This document shows, in pieces, positions 29,801 to 41,595 of a stretch of 64,000 bases of DNA (within the stretch, counting starts at the first letter, position 1; each line of letters opens with the position of its first letter). The translations under genes were made by a program, and so were the position numbers. This DNA is from Closterium sp. Naga37s-1 (Eukaryota > Streptophyta > Zygnematophyceae > Desmidiales > Closteriaceae), in contig CANJKZ010000078.1 in the NCBI GenBank assembly GCA_947471745.1, positions 3,786,501 through 3,850,500 on the forward strand, in the 5' to 3' direction. The notes beneath the pieces were generated by a model. That model did not search any database. It had not been told where the DNA came from and worked only from the letters and a program-made list of their open reading frames with translations.

Positions 29801-31802
29801 CCCTGGCACGCACCGGATGTCTCTGCGTCCGTCCACTGCTCCTCTGCGTGCCCCTTTGCCTTCTCCTCCTGAGTCTTCTCTTCCTGCTCTTGCCGACCCG
29901 GAGTCGGACTCTCTTCGTGCTGCCAGTCCTACTGTCACGCGTCTCCTTGCTACTGTTGTCACTGACCCTTCCTTAGAGTCCACTGCTGCGTCTGCCCTAG
30001 TTGCTGAGCTCGTCGACTTTGCTGCTCGCTGTCGCCTCGACTATGTCGCCAGTCTTGTTGCTGAGTCTGAGTCTGTCTGTCCTCCGTCCGTCGGGGGTGA
30101 GTGTGCCCTTGGCACGGACGTCCTTGAGGACAGGCAGGAGGAGTTCCAGTGCTTGGCCGCTGCTTCACCTCATCTCGTGTCCGTACTGCTTACCCCTGAG
30201 GGAGACCCGGATGCACTTGACATCCCGACTCCGCGCTCTTACGCGGAGGCGATAGAGGGCCCCTACTCCTCTCAGTGGCAGGCAGCTATGGACGCAGAGA
30301 TGGCTTCCTGGAAGTCCACAGGCACCTACGTTGACGCTGTTCCCCCTCCTGGGGCGAACATCGTCAGTGGCATGTGGATTTTCAGGGTGAAGCGGCCGCC
30401 GGGTTCTCCGCCTGTCTTCAAGGCGCGTTACGTGGCTCGAGGCTTCAGTCAGCGGCAGGGAGTTGACTACTTTCAGACCTTCTCTCCCACCCCGAAGATG
30501 ACCACTCTTCGGGTACTGCTGCACGTAGCTGCTCACCGTGACTACGAGCTACACTCTCTTGACTTCAGCACTGCTTTCTTGCAGGGCAGCCTGCACGAGG
30601 AGATCTGGCTGCGTCGCCCACCTGGTTTCACTGGGTCTTTTCCTCCTGGCACCCAGTGGAGCCTACGGCGGCCAGTCTACGGTCTCCGCCAGGCACCGCG
30701 TGAGTGGCACGACACACTGAGGACTACTCTTGCGGCTCTTGGGTTTGCTCCCTCTACTGCCGACCCGTCGCTGTTTCTGCGCACCGACACTTCTTTGCCG
30801 CCGTTCTACATCCTCGTGTACGTCGACGACTTGGTCTTTGCCACAGCTGACACTGCTGGACTCGCCCACGTGAAGTCCGAGCTGCAGAAGAGACACACGT
30901 GCACTGACCTGGGTGAACTGCGCAGCTACCTTGGCTTGCAGATCACTCGGGACAGAGCACGCCGCACCATTACCCTGACTCAGTCACACATGGTGCAGCA
31001 GGTCCTTCAGCGCTTCGACTTCACGTACTCCTCGCCTCAGGCCACTCCTCTGCCTACTCGCCACTCGCTCTCAGCTCTGCCTTCGGATGAGTCCGTAGAG
31101 TCGAGTGGCCCGTACCCAGAGCTTGTTGGCTGCCTCATGTACCTGATGACCTGCACACGACCTGACCTTGCATACCCTCTTAGCATTCTCGCACGCTATG
31201 TTGCTCCTGGGAGACACAGACCGGAGCACATGGCTGCAGCGAAGAGGGTGTTGCGCTACTTGTGCAGTACGTCGGGCATGGGGCTTGTGCTTGGAGGGCA
31301 GAGTCCAGTGGTCCTTACTGGGCACGCAGACGCTTCTTGGGCTGACGACCAGGCTACGCAGCGGTCGTCACAGGGTTACACCTTCAGCCTTGGTTCCGGC
31401 TCTGTTTCGTGGCGGGCTACTCGCTCGTCTTCTGTTCTCGGCTCCAGTTGTGAGGCTGAGATCTACGCAGGAGCCATGGCTGCACAGGAGCTTCGCTGGC
31501 TCACCTACCTGCTGACTGACCTCGGAGAGTCGCCTCGTTCTCCTCCAGTGCTGTACGTAGACAACAAGGCCATGCTGGCCTTGTGTCGGGAGCAGCGACT
31601 GGAGCACAGAACGAAGCACATTGCTCTCCGCTACTTTCTTGCTCGTGAGCTGCAGTAGCGTGGTCAGCTGCGTCTTGCGTACGTGGCCTCTGAGGCCAAC
31701 ACTGCTGATATCTTCACCAAGGCGCTTGCGCCTTGTGACCATCAGCGCTTCTGTACTCAGCTGGGCCTTGTGCCTACCTTGCCTCACTTGCTCACCTCTT
31801 GA
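25818..31802 (+). pseudogene. copia-A gag-pol polyprotein, inactivated by three TAG codons
   Basis: One frame of 1,995 codons. Order: Gag (FDVWIDDLQLFLQC near residue 19, ALYDAV-type core), a glycine tract (about 26610-26800), a CAG-coded glutamine run (26850-26875), an expanded zinc knuckle Cx13Cx3Hx4C (about 26957-27027), protease DSGASRSFF (about 27365), integrase HHCC (HHRLGH...CVPC) and catalytic region (HMDVWGP, HSDRGGE), an Ala/Gly-rich linker, RT with YVDDL at 30819-30833, and RNase H (ADASWADD, SCEAEIYAG, VDNKAML) to LPHLLTS. In-frame TAGs at 28170, about 28545 and 31656 stand where relatives have Trp, Trp and Gln. Integrase-RT order defines Ty1/copia. Confidence 0.93.
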
Positions 31803-32013
31803 CCGTGCTTGTACTGTTACATATATATATACCTGCTCTTGCTTGTCTAGCCTTTGTATATATATATACTCCTGCATGTGAACTGGCCTTGTGGCCTTGA
31901 ACTTGTGCTCGGAATGTGTGGTGACTTTGTGATCCACCCTGAGCTTGCTTTGCTTTGCTTTACTTGACTGGTCTTGTGACCCCTTGTTCTCCCCCACTTT
32001 GCCTATGGGGGTG

Positions 32014-32141
32014 TGTCAGAACATTATAGCTCATGCATATTGTGTAGGCTATAGTGGGCAGCCCATAAGGGGTACAACCCAATTAGGGTTATTACTTGTA
32101 CCCAATTCATTCATAGTTCATTCATTCCTTGTTTCTTCTCA
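32014..32141 (+). repeat. 3' LTR of copia-A
   Basis: TGTCAGAACATT...TTCTTCTCA, a direct repeat of 24778-24906. It contains a symmetrical ACCCAATTAGGGTTATTACT stretch that would set transcript ends in a short LTR. No convincing TATA box is visible. Confidence 0.93.
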
Positions 32142-32146
32142 CACAA

Positions 32147-32475
32147 CTCCGCGACTTGAGTGGTGCTACAGATTCCCTTCCCCTGCTGTTTGAGACCAAC
32201 TTCTACAAACGGATTTCTCTGGTCCATCAACGTGAGCAGTCTCGCACTGTTTGTCGTCGTGCACAAATTCGTTTTACCGAGGGCGTCAACCACGCACCAC
32301 CCGAGGTGACTTCTCTTTCTGCAGCTGACTTTGCATACTTTGGAGAGGACCACTGAGACATCTCAGAGGCTTATTTGTAGGCCTCACAATAGGATTAGCC
32401 TGCATGTCTTTCCATACACTAGGTGCTTGGATTTGTCTTGTATCCATTGTACATTTACTATAGTGTCAATGAAGA
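32147..32475 (+). mobile_element. Non-LTR retrotransposon copy 2, right part
   Basis: Resumes after the CACAA duplication with CTCCGCGACTTGAGTGGTGC, matching copy 1 from about 1460, and ends at CAATGAAGA just before GGTAGAATAG of tRNA-Gly. The stop codon at 32354-32356 is the same as in copy 1. Confidence 0.92.
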
Positions 32476-32535
32476 GGTAGAATAGCACCCTGCCATCAAC
32501 ACGGTGCAGACCCGGGTTCGATTCCCGGCTGGCAC
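32476..32535 (+). pseudogene. 3' half of tRNA-Gly, reunites with 24220-24239
   Basis: Contains anticodon GCC, T arm and acceptor strand. GGTA at 32476-32479 repeats the last four bases of the 5' half, giving a 4-bp target duplication. The extra bases after the anticodon read TCAACA here instead of TCAGCA. Confidence 0.88.
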
Positions 32536-33635
32536 AGACTGTTTTTTTTTTTGCCAGCAAACTGGACCATCCCATAGGACGCCCAACAAAGCCCATGCCA
32601 TCAACCGCTTGATAGCAGTCCCCCCGTGCATTGACTTCGGTCCTCACTACAATGGATGGTGTTAAATAGCTTCGGCAGGTCGCTGCCTGCCCTACCCCTG
32701 CATGTGCCCACCTCCCGTGGTTGCATGAGGGACAAGCTACGAACCAGGAGCTAGGTAGGAGAAAGTAGACTCATATTCGTGCATCTTCATGTTCTCTCTT
32801 GAGGATTATCACGCTGCTCCGTTTCCCACGGATTCCCGCCACTACGGCACGAGCACACTGTTCACGAGCACACTGTTCACGGGCAACCTGTGGCCTTGTG
32901 GGCTGCTGAGTGCACTCCGTGCCAAGATAATCTCTCTTCAACACACCTTACTGCTGATGGTCACGGGTACTGTTCTTGCCGGCTGGGTGAAGAAGGTGCG
33001 TCGGTGGTGCAAGGGGCTCATCGTGGATCACCAGTGGGTCACTACTGGGTCAGTGGCAGGTCACTCTCAGGTCACTCTCAGGTCACTCTCAGGTCACTCT
33101 CAGGTCACTCTCAGATCACTCTCAGATCACTCTCAGATCACTCTCTGATCATTATTGTTCCCCCAGCCCCTTCCCCTTACACTATCCCGTCCACGTCCCT
33201 TTCTCCAGTCCCATCCACTTCTCCATCCCCTCCCCCATCCCCTTCTCCACCAACGTCCCCTTCCCCATCCCCATCCCCATTCCCATCCCCATCCCCATTG
33301 CCATCCCCCACTTCCGCAGGTGTGCTTAGGGCAGCCAGCAGCAGCTCCAATCCGCCCTGCTCTCTCCCTCTCTCTCCCTCCGGCCACACTCCCCCCCCCC
33401 CCCTCCAAACCAGGTGTGCATAGTCCAGCCAGTAGCATCTATCCCCTGCCGCCTCTACTCTCACTCACACACCCATCAGCGATCACTCGTCTCTACACTG
33501 AGGTTAGTAGTGCCTTGTATTAAAACAGCCTCTTCTACCGAATCAGGTTTGTGTTATCATTTGTCTCCTGTGGTGCCAGCACTGCCATTGGCACCCCATG
33601 TGTCAACCTTTTGATGTGGAGGAGACAGTCCCTAG
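32536..33635 (+). repeat. Third, rearranged copy of the tRNA-Gly locus
   Basis: 32536-32791 matches the downstream flank (as at 1848-2220). At about 32792 it jumps to the upstream flank (as at 23354-24105). The two flanks are thus joined in tandem order, as expected from unequal exchange between repeated loci. It holds 2 copies of the 15-bp minisatellite and, at about 33048-33150, about nine GTCACTCTCAG (11-bp) units that are nearly absent in the other copies. Confidence 0.75.
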
Positions 33636-33928
33636 TGTTAATGTTAGCCCTCAATCTCACATTTGTACTTGTACTTTTTATATCCTAGTTTAGTGTAGTT
33701 TGCACTTTGTGTTTGGTTGGGTTGGGTGTACGCCCACATCCCAACCAAACCCAAATGTGATCTCCAAGCAATCTCCAACCCACCAATTGGAGATTTGCCT
33801 TGGGATCACCCCCAGTTCCCTAGGATTGCCCCCGATTCCCTCCCCATCGATTCCTTGCTCATTTCTGATGTACTTAAAGAGCTTTGAGCTCACTACTAAT
33901 GCATGGATTCTAAGCTCAAGTTCTAACA
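33636..33928 (+). mobile_element. Solo LTR, 293 bp
   Basis: TGTTAATGTTAG...AGTTCTAACA has TGTTA/TAACA ends and a perfect 5-bp target duplication, CCTAG (33631-33635, 33929-33933). The paralogous site at about 24100 (CAGTCCCTTGATCGC) is empty. The family differs from the other LTRs in the window. Confidence 0.85.
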
Positions 33929-34059
33929 CCTAGATCACATCATCCCATCACACTATTACCCCATCATCCCATCACCCCATTATCCCACTACTACATCACC
34001 CAATTGACCTTCCCCCAAATCATTTCCACCATCCCCTAAATATCTGCCTAAATATCTGA

Positions 34060-34293
34060 TTGTATCAGCACGTTCTACAGCGCTGCAGGCTCGTCTCAAC
34101 CGTGCGAAGCGGTTTGCGAAATGCGGGGATTGGTCGCGGTTGCAGGACTAGAAGCTGGCGAGTTAGCACCTCCATCATCAGAAACAGTTGCTGCCCTCAG
34201 CTCCAAGCACCCACCTGCTGCAGCCGAGATCCCTGACTGGGTACACAATTTCACTCTTGATGCCGCACCACAGCTTACTGTCCCTGTCCTCCT
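34060..34293 (+). pseudogene. Retroelement ORF fragment, probably pre-RT part of a non-LTR element
   Basis: The reading frame gives STALQARLNRAKRFAKCGDW and, after a frameshift near 34148, LEAGELAPPSSETVAALSSK...IPDWVHNFTLDAAPQLTVPV. It starts where the tRNA-Gly would be expected in this third locus copy. It may therefore be the N-terminal portion of the same tRNA-targeted element, which is not otherwise visible in the window. That link is inference. Confidence 0.4.
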
Positions 34294-34294
34294 G

Positions 34295-36545
34295 TGACAC
34301 TTCCTGGAAACATGATTGGTGGTGAGAAGAAGTGCATTTTGAGAGTTGCAAGATAAACCATTCATTCCATAAGAGGCATTCTGAGGTTTGCGGTGCCAAT
34401 TTTATCATGTGATTGAGAGATATAGCATGCAAAGTATGGTACAGAACACGAATGATCATGCCATGAGACATGTTTGATGCAATATGTCATTCATGAGACC
34501 TTCAGCATGAGACCCATGAATTTATGATGCATCCATCCAGCAAGCATTTTTCTCATGCCATGTGATACTATGTATAGACATGACCATGAGATGGGACATC
34601 CAGCGTGTGAAATATCATGCTATGTTTCGCTCAGCGTGCAACTCATCACGCGGTAACACCTGCAGAATACAATCTCTTTGCTATAAGGCATTCACCACTA
34701 CCGCCATATGCTATGAAACACCTAGCAAGCAAGATATCATGCCATGAGACACGTCACATGCAATTTATTGTTTTCTGTGATATCAAGCATGAACCTTGTC
34801 ATGCATAGAGCATGCAATGCAACTGATTATGCCATGTGACATTTGGCATGCTAATCACGACGTTCAAGTGTTAATTTCCACTTGCTCATTGTTGCTATAT
34901 ATGCCAAACATCATGCAATCAGACATCCCGCATGCAAAAGATGATGGCATGAGATATTGAGCATACACTACCACATCATGTTGCCCTGGGGCATCCATCG
35001 TGGGACATCATGACAGTGACAAGCAGTATTCAGCATTCAGATCCATCAGGCTGCTAGGCGTGAGAATGTTTGGTGATATGAGGCACTGAGCGTGCAACTC
35101 AGCATGCTTTAAGACCAAACGGCATTTAGCATATTTCATATATCAGCAGCTGGTGCATGCTGTGATCTGTAGGCATATGGTTAGGAACTACGAGGTATGG
35201 CATGTCGCACGATGGTTTTTTATCATCCCATGAGACATTCAGCATGCAGTCCATCCCCTGACAGTCTGACTGTCCAAATGATCATGGCATGAGATGTTCA
35301 TAACGCAATTTGTCATGCCATGAGACACTCAACATGCAATCATCATGCTATCACGCATCCAGCACACTTTCATCCATGCAGAGTGCCGGAAAGCATCATA
35401 TTCTGCATTTGTTACACTTTCTGCAACAATTCACACCGAGAACAACTCTCGAATCATCAAGACAATACCCAATAATCTCATACCCCCCAATCCTCTCATA
35501 TCCCCCACACTCTCGTATCCCCTACCCTCTCAAACACCACATTCATCTCATACCCACACTAGTCGCATACCTCCCACTCTCTCATGCCCCCCATTCCTCT
35601 CATACCCCTCACTCTTCCGATTTTCCCCACTCCTCTCATAACCCGAATACCTCTCATTTTCTTTCTCCCCCCTTTTCTTCACTTCTCCCATACCCCCACT
35701 CCTCTGATACCCTCCACTCCTCCCGCTCCTGTCATTCCAAGTAGTCGTTGTTTCTTCTGGTCGCTCTGTGCCCCACTGCACTGCTGCTTTCCTTCCTTGC
35801 TCTCCTGGTTTCCGCCCTTGCGCTCCTTCTTTCCACCCTTCCAGTCATTCTTTTCGCCAGTGCACTCCTGCTGTCCGCCCCTGCACTCCTGCTTTCCACC
35901 CTTGCACCCCTTCTTTCTCCCCTTTCACCCCTTCTTTCTGCCCTTGCACCCCTTCTTTCTGCCCTTGCGCTCCTGCTTTGCGCCCTTTCGCTCCTGCTTT
36001 CCACCCTTTCAGTCATTCTTTCTGCCCTTGCACTCCTGCTTTCCGCCCCTGCACTCCTGCTTTCCGCCCCTGCACTCCTGCTTTCCACCCTTGCACCCCT
36101 TCTTTCTGCCCTTGCACCCCTTCTTTCTGCCGTTGCACCCCTTCTTTCTGCCCTTGCACTCCTGCTTTCCACCCTTTCAGTCATTCTTACCGCCCATGCA
36201 CTCCTTCTTTGCGCCCCTGCACTTATTCTTTCCGCCCGTGCACTCCTGCTTGTGCCGCTTGAACAGAACCAGCAACGCTCTCCAGATATCCTCCAAGACC
36301 CGTTCTTTCACCTGCTCCTGCTCTGGGCTTCTCCAATTTTCACCACTTCGGCTGCTGCTCATCCCATGTCAACTAGTTGGCAAGTCCACCGGTTTGCTGC
36401 TCCCAATACTGTTGCTAGTTCAAGGAGAGGAATGTGTATAATGGCTTCAACATGATTGTGGAATGCTTGTGGAATGCTTGTGGAATGCTTGTGGAATGCT
36501 TGTGGAACGATTGTGGAATGCTTGTGGAATGCTTGTGTAGGCCAC
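34295..36545 (-). repeat. Inverted copy of the 10385-13110 unit
   Basis: Matches in inverted orientation, including the 11-bp GCATTCCACAA array (36440-36540), the 21-bp minisatellite (about 35820-36250) and the ATGCATGAGAC-type degenerate motifs. It lacks the two TRIM insertions, so it supplies their empty sites (about 35085-35110 and 34751-34755). 36546-36699 holds nothing I can assign. Confidence 0.8.
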
Positions 36546-36969
36546 AGTGAACATGGTGCAAGTCTGTTGTAAGATGTGCCATGCTTGATACGTCATGTAT
36601 GTATGTGTGTTTGGTGAGCTGGTTTCGTTTTCTGGGGACATCGTGTGACTACCAACGATGCGATGCACACAACGCTGGCCTTTGCCAACCAATATGTAGT
36701 GTTGAGATAATATCGAGACTTCAGCACTTCAGGGAATTCGTGTAGTACAGTTAGTACAGTGCGAGACTTCGCACGTAATAGTAAAGTACCGATTGGCTGA
36801 CGTCAGCAAAGCGCTATGCGCCCTAGGATGACATCAGCAAGTAGCTGTAGGCCTCGCGAATAGTCACGTACCGTTTCAGAACAGAATTAGCGTGAATAGC
36901 ACGGTACAATAGGCGAATAGGTACTTTACTCTAGCTATATATTCTGTATGTTTGTCATTTTTTAATATA

Positions 36970-37495
36970 CCGTATGGCCCCGGATATAGGCGCCGTCCGA
37001 TTAAAGGCGCCGGCGCTTCTATCTGGAGCATGGCGCTTATGGCCGAAACTCGATTATAAGCGCCCCCCCTGGAAAACCTTTACTTATTATAAGCGCACGT
37101 ACATTTTGAAATTATAAATCTGTTTAAAACGGTAACGAGTTTCATTTTCGCAGCGAGCTAAATTTCATCTTCGCTTCGTTTGACTCGCGAAGACCTGACT
37201 GGCTGCGCGTCCAATCAGGATGTGCTGGCATGCCTACTAGTAAGTGAGGTGAACCTGCCGGTGTGCAGGAAGGAGAATCGCTTGCGCGCGATTCTGCTTT
37301 GTGACGCTATATTATTTCGACTCGTTTGAAATGGCATCAATGAAAGGTACAGTTTGGTACCCTAAAAGTATAAATTTGTATTTGTCATTATACAAGCACA
37401 TGCGCTTATGCCCGAAACTCAACTATAAGCGCCCCCCTTGAAAAAAAAACAATTTTATTATAAGCGCATATGCGCTACTATCCGGGGTGATACGG
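36970..37495. mobile_element. 526-bp MITE with TA target duplication, in the copia-C 5' LTR
   Basis: Ends CCGTATGGCCCCGGATA and (inverted) CCGTATCACCCCGGATA form terminal inverted repeats. TA flanks both sides, and the 3' LTR of copia-C shows the empty site GATATACTTGAT. Subterminal GCGCTTATG-CCGAAACTC blocks are repeated inside. TA duplication fits the Tc1/mariner superfamily; no transposase is encoded. Confidence 0.85.
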
Positions 37496-37718
37496 TACTT
37501 GATTTCAGAGACATCGATCCTGAAACGTGTCACTACATGGGCTTTACATACTAGCCCAGACAAAGCCTCCTACACTGGCTTTAACTCATATAAAGACTTC
37601 CACTGCAACAGGAAGCTACCATCCTAAGTATACGATCCTATTCAGTCATTTCAAATTCTAACATGGTATTGCAAGCGTCTTAGGATTACACCAGCTTCCA
37701 ACTACATACTCTGCAACT

Positions 37719-40700
37719 ATGTCTGGCTCTCCACGATCCGACGACATGTCTTCTGTTACGAGCCCATCACACCCAGCAGCGTCTCCAACTGGTGACAATT
37801 CTAATCTGCAACAACATCAGCAATAACAATATCAGCAACAACCGATGTACGGCATGCCACTGAGCAATCAGTCCGTACACGCAGCCGCACCAGCGGCAGC
37901 AGCCGCAGCAACAGCAGCATCAGCAGCCACAACAGCTGCAGCTGCAATAACTGGTTCTACTAATCAACCAGGACAACAGTCTGGCTTCGTACCGACTGAA
38001 CCATATCAATATCAAGGGGCTTACCAGCCGAGAAATCTTCAGCAGCGCGTCGATGCTGCCGTTTCGTCACTCAACCAGATGTTTCCCGGTGCTATGAGCC
38101 TTGATGGCTCCAGTTATCAGCGTGGACAATCACCACAGGGGAGCGACGGGTCAAACAGCTCCTTCTCCTTTGTTCCTGGTGGACAAGGACAGCAAGCATC
38201 GCAAGGATTTCAGATGCCGTCGCTTTATCAGTTACAGTCAGCCGACGGCACCGGAAGTTATCTTCCTACTTCTGCAAACCCAACAAAGGTTAAGACGACA
38301 GTGCCATTCAACGTTCAAGACTTTTATACCTGGAGTTTCGAATTCAAACTTCTTGTTCAAACTGCGGGATTCTGGCACTTGTTCGACGGTACGGCACCCT
38401 TCCCATCTCGCGGCTCACCCCTTCAACAGGCCGCTTTCCGGTCGGCGTCGCTGAACGCTTATACAGTTCCCATTCGTAACATGACACCGACTGAACAGTT
38501 TGGTATTCGTTCCCTTCGCACCAGCACCGCCCCCGCTGGAGCAGCTTGGTCATACTTGCAGGGGGTCTACATGGCAAAGGACACAGTCAACCAGAGCAAA
38601 ATTCTCACTCAGTTGTGAACGATACAGATGATAAACGGCGAGAAGGTGACGCAGTATATCAACCGTGCTAGAAATCTGCGTGATCAGCTCCAGAAGTGTG
38701 GAGGATACTTCCCCAATGCTATGTTTCACACGGTGCTACTCGCGGGACTTGGACCAGAATGGCGGCAGTGTCGCTCCATTCTTCGGATGCATGCGACGTT
38801 GTCTCAGGAAGCACTCTGTGCTGCTCTCATCGCCGAGCAGCAGGATATGGACCTACACAACGCTCGAGGAGGGAAAAAGGTGGTTAGTAACACAGTTTGC
38901 TTTTATTCTACTCCACGTCACAAGCCCGTGTGTTCCTTTTGCCGTAAAGCAGGTCATACCATCGATACCTGCTGGTCGAAGAATAAGCCGCCTTGGAAGC
39001 GGTCTGGGCCGACACACACCAAAGATTCTTTAGGTGACGCTGCGAAGCCGAACACTGCGAAGCCGAACCCTTCGAAGCCGCCTGCTATACCTGTCAAGAC
39101 ACAGGCGAAACAAGTCATTAATTGAATGACGTCAGTTTCTACCGTCTACGATCCTGACGCCGAAGACCGTATTCACAATGGCTTCAACGATGAACTCAAT
39201 ACGTCTATACCACCCGAGGTCTACGCCAACCTTGCACATACCTTGGAAGGTCCCAACACGTGGTACCTCGACGGTTGTTGCGGTCAGCATATGTGTTCCT
39301 CGGAAACCCGTTTCATCATCAACCAGCGTCGTCTTCAGAATCCCTGCGTCGTCACCGTCGCCAATAAACAACGTCTTACAGCCCATTGGATGGGTAACAT
39401 CGTTCTTGATTCCGTTGAAGAAGACTTCAGTCTTCATCTTAACAACGTGCTTCTCGTTCCTCGCCTTGGCTTCAATCTGATGTCATCTGCACAGCTTATG
39501 CGGAATGGGATTACTCTGATTGGCGAACCTGGAAAGTTTACTTTGAAATACGGAGACAGGAAACTCGGCATGGCAGTTGAACAAAACGGTGTATTCGTCC
39601 TCAACTTTGTACCTGAGCACACCACTGCTGACTCTGAAAAAATTCTCTCTCTCGGCCCATGGGAGCATCGCGATGACATCGATTACACCGTCGATACCGT
39701 TCCATGCGCGGGTATCGTATCCACGTCGTCAACCACTGCTGCCGCTGTCATGCTAACCTTTGACAACCAAGGCATGAATGACGTACAGACCTCCTGGGAC
39801 TACCTTGCTCACATTGGTGGTTGGGGAGATCTGACGAGCATGCCCACGGGTGAAGGCGTCTAGGGGGCAGAAGAACCCGACGAGACTGCTTGGGGGGAAA
39901 CACCTGCTGATCGCGATCGTCGTCTTCTCACTGAAGCCGAGCAGCGTGTCGGTGACATGGAAGTCCTCGACTCTGGACATCTTGTCGGTGTTGAGCCTAG
40001 ACCTGCAGCATTAGATCAAGAAAGCGGGGAGTTAGTTCTCGAACCTGGCGAATACGTCGACGTTGAAGTAAAAATTCCACCACCTAATCTTACCAGGTTC
40101 ATCCCGCCCGTCACAGATCATGTCCGCGCTGACGGTCATCGGCTGCTGCTATCTTTCTTCGCTAACACCGATTATTATCTGCGCGCACAGGGACAAAAAG
40201 CTACTGCAGAAACATGGCATAAGCGTCTTGGTCATCCGTCGCAGTCTACACTCAACAATACAATCAAAGCCGCTGTTCTCGACAAACATTCGCTTCTCTT
40301 ACCTGGCGGCCTCGAAATGAAACCGGTCAATCGTCCGTCAACCTGCTTAATCCGCCCAGCAGCAAATCTACCGCACGAGCCGTACTCGTCTCATTTTCAT
40401 GGCGCTGAAGATTATCGCTTGATGGAAAAAGTCTACAGCAATATTCTCAACTTACATGCGGAGGGTTTCAACGGCGAGAAATATGTCATCACCTTTATTG
40501 AAGCCTCTACTCGATACGTCTGGACTGGTAATATGACTAATCGTTTCCTTGCCTTCACAGCGTTTCGAACATGGCTGCCTCTCGCAGAACGTGAATCCGA
40601 CACCAAACTGAAGTCCTTCCAGTGTGACGGAGTTGGGGAGTATCGGAGTCTCGAGTTTACAACGTATCTGCAAGACAGAGGCATACGGCGCCTCTTCTCG

Positions 40701-41259
40701 CTTCCTCACGCTCAACAACAGAGCAGCGTAGCAGAACGCCTCAATCGGACTCTCCAAGAAAAGATGCGAGCTCTGCTCGCCCAATCCCAGCTCGGCCCGC
40801 TCTGCTGGCCCTTCGCGATGGACCATGCAATACTGTTGCATAACCTTCTGTCTTCCTCGGCTCTACCCAACAACGCATCACCCCACTTGCTGTGGACGGG
40901 CAAGTTGGGTACTACAAAACTTCTTCGAGTTTTCGGGTGTGTCGTGCAATACCGTCCTCCTACCGCTCCGCTCGGAAAATTCGATCAACGTGCTAAGTGG
41001 GGCCTTCATCTCGACCTCGAAAAACAGTTTTCTACCTGGCGTATCATGGATTATCGCAGCCGCCTCCTAGTTCCTGCCCGTGACTGTATTTTCTACGAAA
41101 ATCTGACCCTTCCCGTCTTCAAACAACATCTCGCCACGCAGCGTGACCCTGCCACTCTTTTCCACGGTGTTCGCTCATTCGCTAGCACCGACGCCGAACT
41201 CGCTGCCAGCGAAGAACCTGACCCTGACGGTGCACGTGAAGCTTCTCCCGACCCACCTG
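37719..41259 (+). pseudogene. copia-C gag-pol, first part (gag, protease, integrase)
   Basis: One frame from ATG 37719, broken by in-frame stops at about 37827 (TAA), 38616 (TGA), 39123 (TGA) and 39861 (TAG). It shows a Q/A-rich N-terminus, a Gag core, the zinc knuckle CSFCRKAGHTIDTC (Cx2Cx4Hx4C, about 38935), a degenerate protease site (YLDGCCGQHM instead of DSGA, about 39265), integrase HKRLGH (about 40225), GFNGEKYVITFIEAST and SVAERLNRTLQEKM. Integrase acidic positions also appear changed (SNI, IEAS). The frame is interrupted by copia-B after base 41259 and continues in phase at 49095. Confidence 0.9.
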
Positions 41260-41595
41260 TGTCAGAATAGGGAAGGAATGAATGACTGAACTAGCAAGCA
41301 GGTGGGTACAAGTAGGAAACCTGAAAGTGTTGTACCCTATATGAACTACCCCACTACACCCTAAACAGACTATAGCATATAAGTTTGACACACCCCTATA
41401 GGCAAAGTGGGGGAGAACAAGAGGTCACAAGACTGGTCAAGAAAGGCAAAGCAAGCTCAGGGTGGATCACAAAGTCACCACGCATTCTGAGCACAAGCAA
41501 ATGGCCACAAGGCCAGTTCACATGCAGAGTTATATAAAGGAGAACAAGCAATACAGTGATCACAACCTAGCAAGTGTAAGCATGCAAATATATGT

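Larger units (their letters stand above)
24778..32141 (+). mobile_element. Ty1/copia retrotransposon copia-A, nested in the non-LTR element
   Basis: LTRs lie at 24778-24906 (129 bp) and 32014-32141 (128 bp), identical apart from one G. Target duplication CACAA is at 24773-24777 and 32142-32146. The primer site TGGTATCGAGCAGG (24907-24920) matches initiator-Met tRNA use, and a polypurine end TATGGGGGTG adjoins the 3' LTR. The near-identical LTRs point to a recent insertion, yet the pol frame carries three TAG codons. Confidence 0.95.

Noticed and set aside
28849..29976. 375-codon plus-strand frame rich in Leu and Val inside copia-A
   Set aside because: It is the shifted shadow of the Ala/Gly-rich pol linker, which is the authentic frame by its integrase and RT flanks.
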